NCBI GenBank assembly: GCA_017541995.1
Contig: JAFXYD010000098.1
Coordinates: forward strand, 49,514 to 113,513
DNA length: 64,000 nucleotides
Direction: 5' to 3'
DNA from: Oscillospiraceae bacterium
GTDB taxonomy: Bacteria > Bacillota > Clostridia > Oscillospirales > Oscillospiraceae
Below the pieces are notes generated by a model. It was not told the origin of the DNA. It searched no databases and was given only the letters and a program-made list of their open reading frames with translations. Below are positions 1 through 7,964 of the stretch, in pieces. A program made the translations under genes and the position numbers. Each line of letters opens with the position of its first letter. Positions within the stretch are counted from its first letter, which is position 1.

Positions 1-14
1 ACTTTCTGTGCCAT
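1..14 (-). CDS. rplK: Ribosomal protein L11, first codons only (partial)
   Basis: Only the start codon and three further complete codons are in the window, reading leftwards off the edge (M-A-Q-K). A strong AGGAGGTG ribosome site lies 6 nt upstream. The call rests on those residues, which match the usual start of L11, and on the common bacterial order secE-nusG-rplK. No function can be checked from so little sequence. Confidence 0.7.
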
Positions 15-97
15 GATAAGCACCTCCTGAATTAAAGTGGTAATTTGGCGGGGTTCTGCACCCCTCCCACGTTCTGATCACCCTTTGGTGATCGGGC

Positions 98-625
98 TTA
101 CTCGGAGATGGTCTCCACCTGATCGAGCTCCAGCTCGACCGGGGTTTCGCGCCCGAACATGGAAACAATGACGCGAACACTGTTTTTGTCGATATCCAGC
201 GACTCGACTCTGCCGGTGAAGGATGTCAGCGGGCCGTCCGCAATGCGAACCGTATCGCCCACGGCGTACTTGACCACGATCTCATGGCGCTCGACGCCCC
301 ATTGGATGGTCTCCTTCTCAGTCAGGGGAAGGGGATTGGTGCTGCTGGCACCGACGAAGCCCGTGACGCCGCGAATGTTGCGGACGATGTACCAGGTATC
401 GCTGTTCATCACCATTTTGACCAGCACATAACCGGGAAACAGCTTCCGCTCGTAGGTCTTGGGGCCGTTGTCCGTCACCTCGGTCACGGTCTCCATGGGG
501 ATTGCAACCTCACAGATCACGTCCTGGAGCTGACGGTTTTCGATGGTTTTCTCGATGGTAGCTTTGACCGTATTCTCATAGCCGGAATAGGTCTGGACGA
601 CATACCACTGTGCGCTCTCTGCCAT
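98..625 (-). CDS. nusG: Transcription termination/antitermination factor NusG
   Basis: 175 aa, normal family length. The N-terminal NGN domain (about residues 6-115) opens with the typical W-Y-V-V-Q-T-Y-S-G-Y-E stretch. A C-terminal KOW domain (about 120-175) carries G-D-T-V-R-I-A-D-G-P-L. NusG binds RNA polymerase and couples elongation to Rho, NusA or the ribosome. It lies between secE (6-nt gap) and rplK, the conserved translation cluster, and is probably transcribed from the promoter upstream of rpmG. Nothing unusual is seen. Confidence 0.97.
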   Translation of the reverse strand: MAESAQWYVVQTYSGYENTVKATIEKTIENRQLQDVICEVAIPMETVTEVTDNGPKTYERKLFPGYVLVKMVMNSDTWYIVRNIRGVTGFVGASSTNPLPLTEKETIQWGVERHEIVVKYAVGDTVRIADGPLTSFTGRVESLDIDKNSVRVIVSMFGRETPVELELDQVETISE

Positions 626-631
626 TTCGGA

Positions 632-862
632 TTACCTGATCGAGGAGAACAGCGCCAGGATGCCTTCCCAGGCCAGCCAGTCGATGATACCGATCACGAT
701 GGCAATGATGACGGAAACGACGATCACGACCACGGTGTTGTTCAGAACCTGGGACCAGGTGGGCCACACGACCTTCTTGAGCTCGCTCTTCATGCCGCGG
801 AACCATTTGGTCAGGCCGTTCCATTTCCGCGTGAACCAGTTTTCCTTTTTGACTTCAGCCAT
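632..862 (-). CDS. secE: Preprotein translocase subunit SecE
   Basis: 76 aa, the short single-span Gram-positive form. An amphipathic N-terminal half (W-F-R-G-M-K-S-E-L-K-K-V-V-W-P-T, with the conserved K-V-x-W-P-T) is followed by one hydrophobic transmembrane helix at about residues 40-62. SecE clamps SecY in the membrane translocon. It is the middle gene of the rpmG-secE-nusG operon, 18 nt after rpmG. Confidence 0.95.
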   Translation of the reverse strand: MAEVKKENWFTRKWNGLTKWFRGMKSELKKVVWPTWSQVLNNTVVVIVVSVIIAIVIGIIDWLAWEGILALFSSIR

Positions 863-880
863 GGTTGTTCTCCCTTCCGC

Positions 881-1030
881 TTACTTGGTCTCGGTATGAA
901 GGGTATGCTTTCTGCAGAATCTGCAATACTTCTTCATCTCGAGCCGGTCAGGGTCGTTCTTCTTGTTCTTCATGGTGTTGTAGTTTCTCTGCTTGCATTC
1001 GGAACATCTGAGAGTGATTTTAACGCGCAT
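881..1030 (-). CDS. rpmG: Ribosomal protein L33
   Basis: 49 aa, starting [12 protein letters not shown]. Four cysteines in two pairs (C9-x2-C12 and C36-x2-C39) mark the zinc-binding type of L33. A clear GGAGGTGCCGT ribosome site precedes the start. It is the first gene of the rpmG-secE-nusG operon, as in most Bacillota, but no tRNA-Trp sits between rpmG and secE here. Confidence 0.96.
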   Translation of the reverse strand: MRVKITLRCSECKQRNYNTMKNKKNDPDRLEMKKYCRFCRKHTLHTETK

Positions 1031-1151
1031 TACGGCACCTCCTTATTTGCCTCCCTGTATCACCGCGGCTATAAAAGATTTAGCGGGGTGCAAGTCCCCA
1101 TCCGCGGCTGAAAAGGCGCACAAAAAAAGAGCCCTTTTCACAGGTGAGGAG

Positions 1152-1180
1152 AGTATATCATATTCTTTGGGGAAAGTCAA
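1152..1180 (-). promoter_or_regulatory. Promoter of rpmG-secE-nusG
   Basis: On the minus strand TTGACT (1175-1180) and TATACT (1152-1157) are separated by exactly 17 nt, with an extended-minus-10 TG (TGA before TATACT). It faces rpmG. The leader of about 110 nt holds a GGGG/CCCC hairpin flanked by two copies of GCCGCGG, of unknown role. Confidence 0.85.
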
Positions 1181-1240
1181 TGAAATTCTTTGCTTTTTTT
1201 CAAAGAAATCCTTATTTTTTCAAGAATTTCATTGACTTTC
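1172..1240. repeat. Perfect 19-bp inverted repeat holding two divergent -35 boxes
   Basis: The arm at 1172-1190 (GAAAGTCAATGAAATTCTT) is the exact reverse complement of 1222-1240, with a 31-nt AT-rich centre. Each arm contains the TTGACT -35 box of one of the divergent promoters for rpmG and ruvX. Both transcription starts lie outside the repeat, so it is not transcribed from these promoters and must act, if at all, as DNA. Confidence 0.9.
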
Positions 1241-1260
1241 TCCGTCATTCCGGGTAACAT
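1232..1260 (+). promoter_or_regulatory. Promoter of ruvX
   Basis: TTGACT (1232-1237), a 17-nt spacer and TAACAT (1255-1260), 28 nt before the ruvX start. The -35 sits in the right arm of the 19-bp inverted repeat. Confidence 0.75.
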
Positions 1261-1287
1261 GGAGCCAAACAGGGAAGGGAGTGCTTT

Positions 1288-1713
1288 ATGAAAGTATTGG
1301 CTATCGACTATGGCGACGCCCGCACCGGCATCGCCGTTTCCGATCTCACCGGCTCCATCGTGGGCTATACCACCGTGATTCACAGCTGGAACCGGGACAG
1401 GACCCTGGAGGAGATCCGGCGGCTGGTCCGGGAGCAGGGCGCTCAGGCCGTCGTCATGGGCTTCCCCCGGAACATGGACGGCTCCGAGGGCCCCCGGGCG
1501 GAGCTCTATAAGGCCTTCGCCGCGGATCTGGAGGCGGCGCTGGGAATGCCCGTCCGGCTCTGGGACGAGCGCCGCACCACCGTAGAGGCCCACAACATTC
1601 TCTCGGAGAGCGGCTATCACGGCAAAAAGCGGAAAAACACCGTGGACGCCGTGGCCGCCAGCCTCATTCTGGAGGGCTACCTGGCCTGGCTCAGGCTGCA
1701 CCCGGAGGGGTAA
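1288..1713 (+). CDS. ruvX: Holliday-junction resolvase-like RNase RuvX (YqgF)
   Basis: 141 aa, the usual size. The RNase H-like fold is marked by M-K-V-L-A-I-D-Y-G-D-A-R-T-G-I-A (catalytic D7), V-V-M-G-F-P-R-N-M-D-G-S-E-G, L-W-D-E-R-R-T-T, and a C-terminal K-R-K-N-T-V-D-A-V-A-A. The family includes pre-16S rRNA maturation nucleases and a proposed Holliday-junction resolvase. The ATG follows GGGAGTG. The gene has its own promoter and converges on the O-antigen-ligase-like gene across a heptamer repeat. Confidence 0.93.
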   Translation: MKVLAIDYGDARTGIAVSDLTGSIVGYTTVIHSWNRDRTLEEIRRLVREQGAQAVVMGFPRNMDGSEGPRAELYKAFAADLEAALGMPVRLWDERRTTVEAHNILSESGYHGKKRKNTVDAVAASLILEGYLAWLRLHPEG

Positions 1714-1716
1714 GCA

Positions 1717-1784
1717 AGTAATAAGTAATAAGTAATAAGTAATAGGTGATAATACTTATTCCTTATTACTTATTACTTTTTTAT
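1717..1784. repeat. AT-rich heptamer array (AAGTAAT) with inverted partner
   Basis: Four AAGTAAT units and a variant are followed by inverted ACTTATT-type units, so the block can fold on itself between two convergent genes. It may act as a bidirectional terminator. It also supplies the stop codon and last few codons of the leftward gene. A sister array lies at 7965-8080. Confidence 0.8.
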
Positions 1785-3123
1785 ATCTTGCTTCGATGAG
1801 GCCCATGGTGATCCAGAAGAAGGGCATGACGATGATGGAGGAGATGCAGAAGAGCATGGCGCAGAGGAAGCAGGCCAGTCCGCCGCCCAGGATGGCGGCG
1901 GCCCGGTCCCGGCGGGTTCTGAACCAGTGGACCAGCACCGTGCCCGTCACCGTCAGCCAGCTCAGCAGGGCGGGCAGGCCCTGGCAGTAGAGAATGTGCA
2001 GGGGATAGCAATGGCCGTCGGTGAGAGTGGCCTTGCGGTAATAGACCTGGGGAATCCAGATGGAAATCGGGCTGTCCGCCAGGGCGGCCTGTTTCATTTC
2101 GCTGACCGGGGTGACGAAGCCGCGAAGCCCGGAATAGCGGGCCATATCCGGCCCCACCCCGGTCCAGAGCCGCTTCGGGATCCGGGCCAGCATCTGCCGC
2201 CAGATGTAGACGCGGCCTGTGCCATAGCTGTCCTCAAAGCGGCCGTGGAGCATTTCATGGAGCTCATGGAGAAAGCCGACGGGCAGATCCAGCAGCCAGA
2301 GGGCCGCGACGCCCAGCAGGGCCAGGCCCCCCAACCCCAGCAGGATCCATTTCCGCTTTGCCTCCGGGCAGAGCACCGCCAGGCAGACCGCCCCGCCCAG
2401 AGCCAGGCCTGCCAGGCCGCAGAGCACGTTGATCCACAGCATCACCGCCAGGCAGACCGCCGCCAGCAGCCAGCAGGGCCAGGCCTGCTTGGGCCCCTGT
2501 CCCCGGGTATGGAGCAGGAGCATGGGGGCGGCCAGGGTCAGAAAGGCGGAGACGATGTCCACGTTGCCGATGGTCCCGGCGTAGGTCCGTTTGACGTAGA
2601 CCTCGTCGTAGAAATTGAGCGAGCCGGGATAGAGCCCCAGGGGGTTCTTCCCCAGCATTTGCAGCAGACAGACGGCGCAGAAGCAGGTCAGAGACCAGAA
2701 CAGCACCCAAAACAGCCGCTCTGTGACCAGGCCCCAGCGGGAGAGGATCAGAAACAGCAGCACGTAGCAGGCCACCGTCAGAGCCGCCTCATGGGCGTTG
2801 GGATCGTACCAGGGGTTCCCCCGGCTGAGTTCTGAGCAGGCGGCGGAGACCAGAGTGCAGCCCAAAAAGACCAGGGCGGCGATCTGGGCCGGGCCCGGGC
2901 GCAGCCGCCGCTTCTGCCGCAGATCCCGCAGCAGCAGCGTCAGCCCCAGCATCAGCAGCAGGGCGCTCAGAATGTAGAACAACAGGGTCTTGGCTCCGGA
3001 GATGGCGGTGTAGCCCTTAAAGCCGGGAAAGAGCAGATACAAGGCCACGAACAGGCCGATCCAGAGCTCCACGCAGCGCTCTGCCCAGTCCCGTTTCTGC
3101 TTCAGACCGCGCTTTTTTGCCAT
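1756..3123 (-). CDS. O-antigen ligase / polymerase-like membrane protein
   Basis: 455 aa, about ten or more hydrophobic helices. A long extracellular-type loop between late helices (about residues 290-380) contains G-R-V-Y-I-W-R-Q-M and T-G-V-G-P-D-M, the G-x-G-P pattern of the Wzy_C/RfaL O-antigen ligase family. Members transfer or polymerise lipid-linked glycans at the outer face of the cytoplasmic membrane. No glycan cluster surrounds it, so the substrate is unknown. The extreme C-terminus (V-I-S-N-K-E) is encoded by the heptamer repeat, which suggests the original stop was overwritten. Confidence 0.75.
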   Translation of the reverse strand: MAKKRGLKQKRDWAERCVELWIGLFVALYLLFPGFKGYTAISGAKTLLFYILSALLLMLGLTLLLRDLRQKRRLRPGPAQIAALVFLGCTLVSAACSELSRGNPWYDPNAHEAALTVACYVLLFLILSRWGLVTERLFWVLFWSLTCFCAVCLLQMLGKNPLGLYPGSLNFYDEVYVKRTYAGTIGNVDIVSAFLTLAAPMLLLHTRGQGPKQAWPCWLLAAVCLAVMLWINVLCGLAGLALGGAVCLAVLCPEAKRKWILLGLGGLALLGVAALWLLDLPVGFLHELHEMLHGRFEDSYGTGRVYIWRQMLARIPKRLWTGVGPDMARYSGLRGFVTPVSEMKQAALADSPISIWIPQVYYRKATLTDGHCYPLHILYCQGLPALLSWLTVTGTVLVHWFRTRRDRAAAILGGGLACFLCAMLFCISSIIVMPFFWITMGLIEARYKKVISNKE

Positions 3124-3181
3124 GATCTCACCCTCTCTCCTTCATGCCCCTATCATAGCAGACAGGGGCGAAAATTGCAAG

Positions 3182-3219
3182 AAAAAAGGCTCTCCGGACG
3201 GACGCCGGTGAGCCTTTTT
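3182..3219 (-). terminator. Intrinsic terminator after rubredoxin gene
   Basis: GGCTCACCGG / CCGGAGAGCC stem (one mismatch) followed on the minus strand by TTTTTT. A and T runs on both sides allow function in either direction. Confidence 0.8.
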
Positions 3220-3223
3220 CGGA

Positions 3224-3358
3224 TTATTCCTCGGGGGAGAACTCGTCCTTACCCACGCCGCAGAGCTCGCAGGCAAAATCCTCGGGCAGGTCTTCCCACT
3301 TCACGCCGGCCTCGTCCTCGTCGTAGACCCAGCCGCAGACATTGCAGACATATTTCAT
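3224..3358 (-). CDS. Rubredoxin, short-loop form
   Basis: 44 aa, starting [12 protein letters not shown]. The iron is expected to be held by C5, C8, C30 and C33 (C-x2-C-G ... C-x2-C-G-x2-K-D-x-F). Ordinary rubredoxins have about 52-54 residues; here the loop between the two knuckles is about 8-10 residues shorter. Rubredoxins carry single electrons in anaerobes, often to oxygen- or peroxide-reducing partners; none is adjacent. The gene is monocistronic: own promoter (3404-3432), GGAGGATC ribosome site and terminator. Confidence 0.92.
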   Translation of the reverse strand: MKYVCNVCGWVYDEDEAGVKWEDLPEDFACELCGVGKDEFSPEE

Positions 3359-3403
3359 GCGATGATCCTCCTGTTATTTTCTGGCGTTCCCGCCTGTGTC
3401 CGT

Positions 3404-3432
3404 ATTATAGCATCTCCCCGGAGATAATGCAA
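3404..3432 (-). promoter_or_regulatory. Promoter of rubredoxin gene
   Basis: Minus-strand TTGCAT (3427-3432), 17-nt spacer, TATAAT (3404-3409), reading toward the rubredoxin start about 46 nt away. Confidence 0.85.
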
Positions 3433-3541
3433 GGCGGAAGAGCGATTTTGCGAAAAAAAGCCGCAAATTGGGATTTTGGTATTCCCTTTTTTGGAAAAAT
3501 AAGGTACAATACCGGCAGAACAGCTTTCGGGAGGAATAAGG

Positions 3542-4402
3542 ATGGATCTGACCAACGCCCGTGAAATGAAGGCCCTTTTGGAGGCCAACGGCTTTCACTT
3601 TTCCAAGGCCAAGGGGCAAAACTTTCTGACCGCCGCCTGGGTGCCCCAGCGGATCGCGGAGGAGGCCGGGGTGGACCGGGACTGCGGCGTGCTGGAGGTA
3701 GGCCCCGGAATCGGCCCTCTGACAGAGCAGCTCTGCCTCCGGGCCGGAAGGGTGCTGGCGGTGGAGCTGGACCAGCGTTTGAAGCCCATTCTGAAGCAGA
3801 CCCTGGGCCGCTTCGACAATCTGGAGCTGCGCTTTGCCGACGTGATGGAGCTGGATCTGGCCCAAACTGTGGCCGAGGCCTTCCCGGGTCTTCGGCCCAT
3901 GGCCTGCGCCAATCTGCCCTACTACATCACCTCCCCCATTCTGACCCGGCTGCTGGAGTCCCGGGCATTCGATACCGTCACCGTGATGATCCAGAAGGAG
4001 GTGGCCCAGCGGATCTGCGCCGCCCCGGGCAGCGGGGAGGGCAGCGCCTTCACCGTCTTCTGCCACTGGTACGCGGAGCCGGAGCTGCGCTTCGACGTGC
4101 CCCCCTCCTGCTTCCTGCCCCAGCCCAAGGTCACCTCCTCCGTGATCAGCTTGAAAACCCGCCGGGAGCCCCCCTGCGCCGTGGCGGACGAGGCTCTCTT
4201 CTTTCGGGTGGTCCGGGCGGCCTTCGCCCAGCGGCGGAAGACCCTGACAAACGCCCTGGCCTCCGGCTTCCCCAATCTGGGAAAGGAACGGATTGTCGAA
4301 ATCCTGGAGGCTTGCAGCCTGTCCCCCACCGTTCGCGGAGAAGCGCTGACCATCGAGCAGTTCGCCGCCATCGCCAACCGGCTCACGGAAGCAGACGCCT
4401 GA
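3542..4402 (+). CDS. rsmA: 16S rRNA A1518/A1519 dimethyltransferase RsmA (KsgA)
   Basis: 286 aa, normal length. It has the SAM-binding motif V-L-E-V-G-P-G-I-G-P-L-T, the catalytic N-L-P-Y-Y-I-T motif at about residues 122-128, the N-terminal K-A-K-G-Q-N-F-L and the C-terminal A-F-A-Q-R-R-K-T-L-x-N of the family. It dimethylates two adjacent adenines near the 3' end of 16S rRNA during 30S assembly. GGAGGAATAAGG precedes the ATG. Its stop overlaps the next start by 1 nt (TGATG), so it begins a coupled three-gene operon. Confidence 0.96.
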   Translation: MDLTNAREMKALLEANGFHFSKAKGQNFLTAAWVPQRIAEEAGVDRDCGVLEVGPGIGPLTEQLCLRAGRVLAVELDQRLKPILKQTLGRFDNLELRFADVMELDLAQTVAEAFPGLRPMACANLPYYITSPILTRLLESRAFDTVTVMIQKEVAQRICAAPGSGEGSAFTVFCHWYAEPELRFDVPPSCFLPQPKVTSSVISLKTRREPPCAVADEALFFRVVRAAFAQRRKTLTNALASGFPNLGKERIVEILEACSLSPTVRGEALTIEQFAAIANRLTEADA

Positions 4403-5334
4403 TGCTCAGCGCGAACGAGTACTACCGGCGGCGCTTCGGCTGCAAGCTCTACAAGCTGGCCCTGGACGGGGGTATGAGCTGCCCCAACCGGGACGGGAGC
4501 AAGGGGGACCGGGGCTGTATCTTCTGCTCCGGCGCGGGCAGCGGGGACTTTGCCGCGGCCCGGCGGGGCTCCGTCACAGAGCAGATTGAGGCCGCCAAGG
4601 CCCTGGTGGCGGGCAAGCTCCGAAGCGGAAAATACATCGCCTACTTTCAGAGCTTCACCAACACCTACGCCCCCCTGCCCTATCTGGAGGCTCTCTTTTC
4701 CGAAGCCCTTGCCCACCCGGATATCGCGGCCCTCTCCGTGGCCACCCGCCCCGACTGTCTGCCGGAGGAGGTCCTGGCCCTGCTGGCCCGGCTGGACCGG
4801 GTCAAGCCCGTGATGGTGGAGCTGGGGCTCCAGACCATCCACCCCGCCACGGCGGACTTCATCCGGCGGGGCTATCCCCTGTCGGACTTTGACCGGGCGG
4901 TGGAGCGGCTTTCCGCCCTGGGGCTCCACACCGTGGTTCACGTGATCCTGGGCCTGCCCGGGGAGACGGAGCAGATGATGGTGCAGACCGTCCGCTACCT
5001 GGGCCGCAGCGGCGCCAAGGGCGTCAAGCTCCAGCTGCTGCACGTGCTGGAGGGTACGGATCTGGCGGCGCTCTGGCGGGCGGGTCTGGTGCCCACCATG
5101 ACCCTGGAGGACTACGCCCGGCTTCTGGGCCGCTGCCTGGCGGCGCTGCCGGAGGACATGGTGATCCACCGCCTCACAGGCGACGGAGCCAAGAAGGACC
5201 TGCTGGCCCCCCTGTGGACCGCGGATAAGAAGCGGGTTCTGAATTATGTAAACCATTATTTATCCGATCAGGGAATCAAATGGCGCACAATGTGCGCCGC
5301 TACAGAGGAGGAAGGATCTGCACATGTACTTTGA
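4402..5334 (+). CDS. Radical SAM protein, TIGR01212/YhcC family
   Basis: 310 aa. The iron-sulfur signature lies early (C-P-N-R-D-G-S-K-G-D-R-G-C-I-F-C, about residues 24-39), typical of this family, which has an expanded cluster motif. A TIM-barrel follows, with E-L-G-L-Q-T and V-H-V-I-L-G-L-P-G-E-T at about 175-195. YhcC/YtqA proteins are widespread; I know of no settled substrate. The start is the ATG overlapping the rsmA stop, because the conserved Y-Y-R-R-R-F-G-C-K-L-Y-K-L begins just after it. It overlaps tatD by 11 nt. Confidence 0.88.
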   Translation: MLSANEYYRRRFGCKLYKLALDGGMSCPNRDGSKGDRGCIFCSGAGSGDFAAARRGSVTEQIEAAKALVAGKLRSGKYIAYFQSFTNTYAPLPYLEALFSEALAHPDIAALSVATRPDCLPEEVLALLARLDRVKPVMVELGLQTIHPATADFIRRGYPLSDFDRAVERLSALGLHTVVHVILGLPGETEQMMVQTVRYLGRSGAKGVKLQLLHVLEGTDLAALWRAGLVPTMTLEDYARLLGRCLAALPEDMVIHRLTGDGAKKDLLAPLWTADKKRVLNYVNHYLSDQGIKWRTMCAATEEEGSAHVL

Positions 5335-6085
5335 TTCTCACGCCCATCTGGACGACCGGCGCTTTGACGAGGACCGGGACGCCATTTTCGAGGACCTGAA
5401 AAACCACGGGGTCGGTCTGATTATGAACATCGGCTGTGATCTGAAGAGCAGCCTCCAGAGCATCGCCCTGGCCCACAGATATCCCTTCGTCTACGCCGCC
5501 GTGGGCTCCCATCCCGACGACGCGGCGCAGCTGAACGACGAGCTGCTGGCCCTGTACCGGCAGCTCTGCGCCGACGAGAAGGTGAAGGCCATCGGGGAAA
5601 TCGGTCTGGACTATCACTACGAGGACCCGCCCCGGGAGGTCCAGCTCCCCGCCTTCCGGCGGCAGCTGGAGCTGGCCCGGGAGCTGAATCTGCCCGTCAT
5701 CGTCCACGAGCGGGAGGCCCACGCCGACGGCATGGAGCTGATCCGCCAATTCCCGGAGCTGACAGGGGTCTTCCACTGCTATTCCGGGGCTCTGGAGCAG
5801 GCCAGGGAGCTGGTGAAGCGGGGCTGGTACATCGGCTTCACCGGGGTGGTCACCTTCAAGAACGCCCGGAAGGCGCTGGAGGTGGCCCAATGGCTCCCCT
5901 TGGACCGGATCCTGATTGAGACGGACTGCCCCTACATGGCCCCCGAGCCCCACCGGGGCCGCCGGAACGACAGCCGCTACGTCCCCCTGGTGGCGGCCAA
6001 GCTGGCGGAGCTGCGGGGAATCAGCCCGGAGGAGATGGGCGAGATCACGACGGAGAACGCGAAACGGCTATTTCGGATCGCTTGA
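5324..6085 (+). CDS. tatD: TatD-family metal-dependent deoxyribonuclease
   Basis: 253 aa. Metal ligands are visible in order: D-S-H-A-H-L-D (residues 4-10), G-E-I-G-L-D-Y-H (E about 93), P-V-I-V-H-E-R, F-H-C-Y-S-G and the late E-T-D-C-P-Y. TatD enzymes are amidohydrolase-fold nucleases acting on DNA ends. A GAGGAGGAAGG ribosome site lies inside the upstream gene. It is the last gene of the rsmA operon; the rsmA-tatD association is common in Bacillota. Confidence 0.94.
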   Translation: MYFDSHAHLDDRRFDEDRDAIFEDLKNHGVGLIMNIGCDLKSSLQSIALAHRYPFVYAAVGSHPDDAAQLNDELLALYRQLCADEKVKAIGEIGLDYHYEDPPREVQLPAFRRQLELARELNLPVIVHEREAHADGMELIRQFPELTGVFHCYSGALEQARELVKRGWYIGFTGVVTFKNARKALEVAQWLPLDRILIETDCPYMAPEPHRGRRNDSRYVPLVAAKLAELRGISPEEMGEITTENAKRLFRIA

Positions 6086-6148
6086 GCCCTGGGGAAGCAG
6101 GGCTTGCCGCGCAGCCTTTCATCTGAACAGGCGCAAAAAAGGACCTTT

Positions 6149-6190
6149 GAGGAAGGGGCTTCGTAAGGAAGCGCCTCCTTCCGCCTTTTT
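6149..6190 (+). terminator. Probable terminator of the rsmA-tatD operon
   Basis: Imperfect stem (GGGGCTTC against GAAGCGCC, extended by GGAAG/CTTCC-like pairs) followed by CCGCCTTTTT. Confidence 0.55.
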
Positions 6191-6291
6191 GAAAGAAATA
6201 CAATGGTATCGGTTGTATCGTATGATATAATTTAGCACGTCGTATATGGATGGCGTAATCATCACAACACTCGAAATTTGCGGAGGCGGGC

Positions 6292-6780
6292 ATGAAATTA
6301 ATCAAGGTATGTATGGAAGATGCAGACAGGATTGCTCCTCTGGTAGCCGCGTTCCGGATTCAGTTGAAGGCCTACAAAGGAATCAAGTCGCAGCTTAATA
6401 CTGAATCCGGAAAAGAAGAAATCCTTGAATTTCTGAATTCTGATTTCCCTGTTTTTGCTGTTGAGGACAATGATGCATTGGCGGGTTATATTGTATGCAG
6501 AATCGATGAGCCCTGCCTTTGGGTGGAACATATTTTTGTTCGGGAAGATCACCGAAGAAAAGGTATCGCTTCTATGCTTTTTAATAAAGCTGAAGAGATA
6601 GCAGCTTCAATGGGTGAAGATACAGTATACAACTTTGTTCATCCGAACAATGAAAAAATGATCCGATTTCTCCGCTCGAAGGGATACACTGTTCTGAATA
6701 TGATCGAAATCAGAAAACCTTATGAAGGTGAAAAGCTTACCACAACCATTCATGTCGAAAAAGAAGCTTTTGACTATTAA
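6292..6780 (+). CDS. GNAT-family N-acetyltransferase
   Basis: 162 aa. Acetyl-CoA-binding motif A is clear: V-E-H-I-F-V-R-E-D-H-R-R-K-G-I-A-S-M-L-F (about residues 78-97), followed by N-F-V-H-P-N-N-E-K-M-I-R-F-L-R-S-K-G-Y, the usual motif B region. It transfers an acetyl group to an unknown amine. It is visibly AT-richer than its neighbours (codons such as AAA, GAA, ATT, TTT dominate), which suggests recent transfer. It stands alone, with a GGAGGCGGGC site before the ATG. Confidence 0.85.
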   Translation: MKLIKVCMEDADRIAPLVAAFRIQLKAYKGIKSQLNTESGKEEILEFLNSDFPVFAVEDNDALAGYIVCRIDEPCLWVEHIFVREDHRRKGIASMLFNKAEEIAASMGEDTVYNFVHPNNEKMIRFLRSKGYTVLNMIEIRKPYEGEKLTTTIHVEKEAFDY

Positions 6781-6815
6781 ATCCCCGCTTGCGGGTATAC
6801 TGCAGGGCAGAAAAA

Positions 6816-6964
6816 GCCGTCCCCTTGAGTGGACGGCGGCGGAGCAAAGCAAGGTCGGACGAGGTGGAGATGCATCCTTGCCCATAAGTAAAACGAGCAT
6901 CGGATTTTGCCCCCAAAATCCGGAGCATGGCGACAAGACGGGCGTGACCATAGCGGTCACGCCC
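6816..6964. other. Intergenic element with four perfect hairpins, function unknown
   Basis: Between the GNAT gene and hslO lie four exact stems in a row: GCCGTCC/GGACGGC (6816-6837), GCAAGG/CCTTGC (6849-6881), CGGATTTTG/CAAAATCCG (6901-6922, CCCC loop) and GGGCGTGACC/GGTCACGCCC (6940-6964). On the minus strand the last stem met by RNA polymerase (6816-6837) is followed by TTTTTC and could terminate hslO. The rest looks like a structured RNA or a dispersed repeat. No convincing protein is encoded. Confidence 0.6.
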
Positions 6965-7067
6965 GTTTCATGTCCTTTTTAGCCGGTAATAGCTGCCTCA
7001 AAGCAACTTCCATACGAAGTGTGCCCCGAAAGGTCTTTTTTTGCGCCTGCTCTGCATCGCATTCCCA

Positions 7068-7946
7068 TCACAGGCCAGCCAATAATCTGCGCACGTCCTC
7101 CGGTGTAAAAACGTATTCCGTGTCGCAGAACTGGCACTCGATTTTGGTGTCCTTGCCTTCCTCCGCGATTTTTGTCAGCTCCTCGCGGCCCAGGGAGATC
7201 AGAGCGGCCTCCACCCGGTCCCGGGTGCAGTAGCAGCGGTATTCCACCTCGGTGGGCTCGAAGAATTCCAGCTCCATGCCGCCGGTGACCTTGCTGAGCA
7301 GCTCTTGCAGGCTCAGGCCCGCGTCCAGCATGGCGGTGACGGAACCCGCGGCGGCGATGCCCGCCTCCAGCTTGTCGATGATCGCTTCGGGAGCGCCGGG
7401 CAGGAGCTGGAGGATGAACCCCCCGGCGCACTTGACGCTGTGGTCCACGTCCACCAGGACGCCCAGGCCGCAGGCGGAGGGGCACTGCTCGGATTGGACC
7501 AGATAGGCGGTCACGTCGTCGCCGATCTCGCCGGAGACCAGCTCCACGGAGCCCACGTAGGGCTCCTTCATTTGCAGGTCCCGGATCACGGTAAGCAGGC
7601 CGTCTGTGCCCACGGCGGCCCCCACGTCCAGCTTGCCGGCGTACTTTTCCAGCAGGGTGATGTGGGGATTCTGGACGTAGCCCCGGACGTTGCCCTGGGC
7701 GTCGGACACCGCCAGCACCGTGCCCAGGGGGCCGCCGCCCTTGATTTGCAGGGTGACGGAGCCGTTCTCCACCTTCTGCATATTGCCCAGCATGGCGCAG
7801 GCGGAGAGGGTGCGGCCCAGGGCCGCCGTGGCGGTGGGGGTGGTGTTGTGAATCTGCCGGGCCCGCTCCACGATGTTTTTGGAATTGATGGCGACCGCCT
7901 TGACCCACCCGTCGGTGGTCATGGCTCGGAGTATGGTATCAGACAT
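7068..7946 (-). CDS. hslO: Redox-regulated chaperone Hsp33
   Basis: 292 aa, normal length. The C-terminal zinc/redox switch C-x-C-x30-C-x2-C is complete (C238, C240, C271, C274). The N-terminal part carries L-Q-I-K-G-G-G-P-L-G and G-Y-V-Q-N-P. Hsp33 unfolds and becomes an active holdase when oxidants release zinc from these cysteines. It sits downstream of a heptamer repeat array, with TTGAC near its start region and an AAAAGGAGTC ribosome site. Confidence 0.95.
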   Translation of the reverse strand: MSDTILRAMTTDGWVKAVAINSKNIVERARQIHNTTPTATAALGRTLSACAMLGNMQKVENGSVTLQIKGGGPLGTVLAVSDAQGNVRGYVQNPHITLLEKYAGKLDVGAAVGTDGLLTVIRDLQMKEPYVGSVELVSGEIGDDVTAYLVQSEQCPSACGLGVLVDVDHSVKCAGGFILQLLPGAPEAIIDKLEAGIAAAGSVTAMLDAGLSLQELLSKVTGGMELEFFEPTEVEYRCYCTRDRVEAALISLGREELTKIAEEGKDTKIECQFCDTEYVFTPEDVRRLLAGL

Positions 7947-7964
7947 TTTTGACTCCTTTTTCTG

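Noticed and set aside
1060-1111. tRNA-like sequence upstream of rpmG
   Set aside because: A GGGG/CCCC hairpin flanked by GCCGCGG copies cannot form a cloverleaf; no T-arm consensus.
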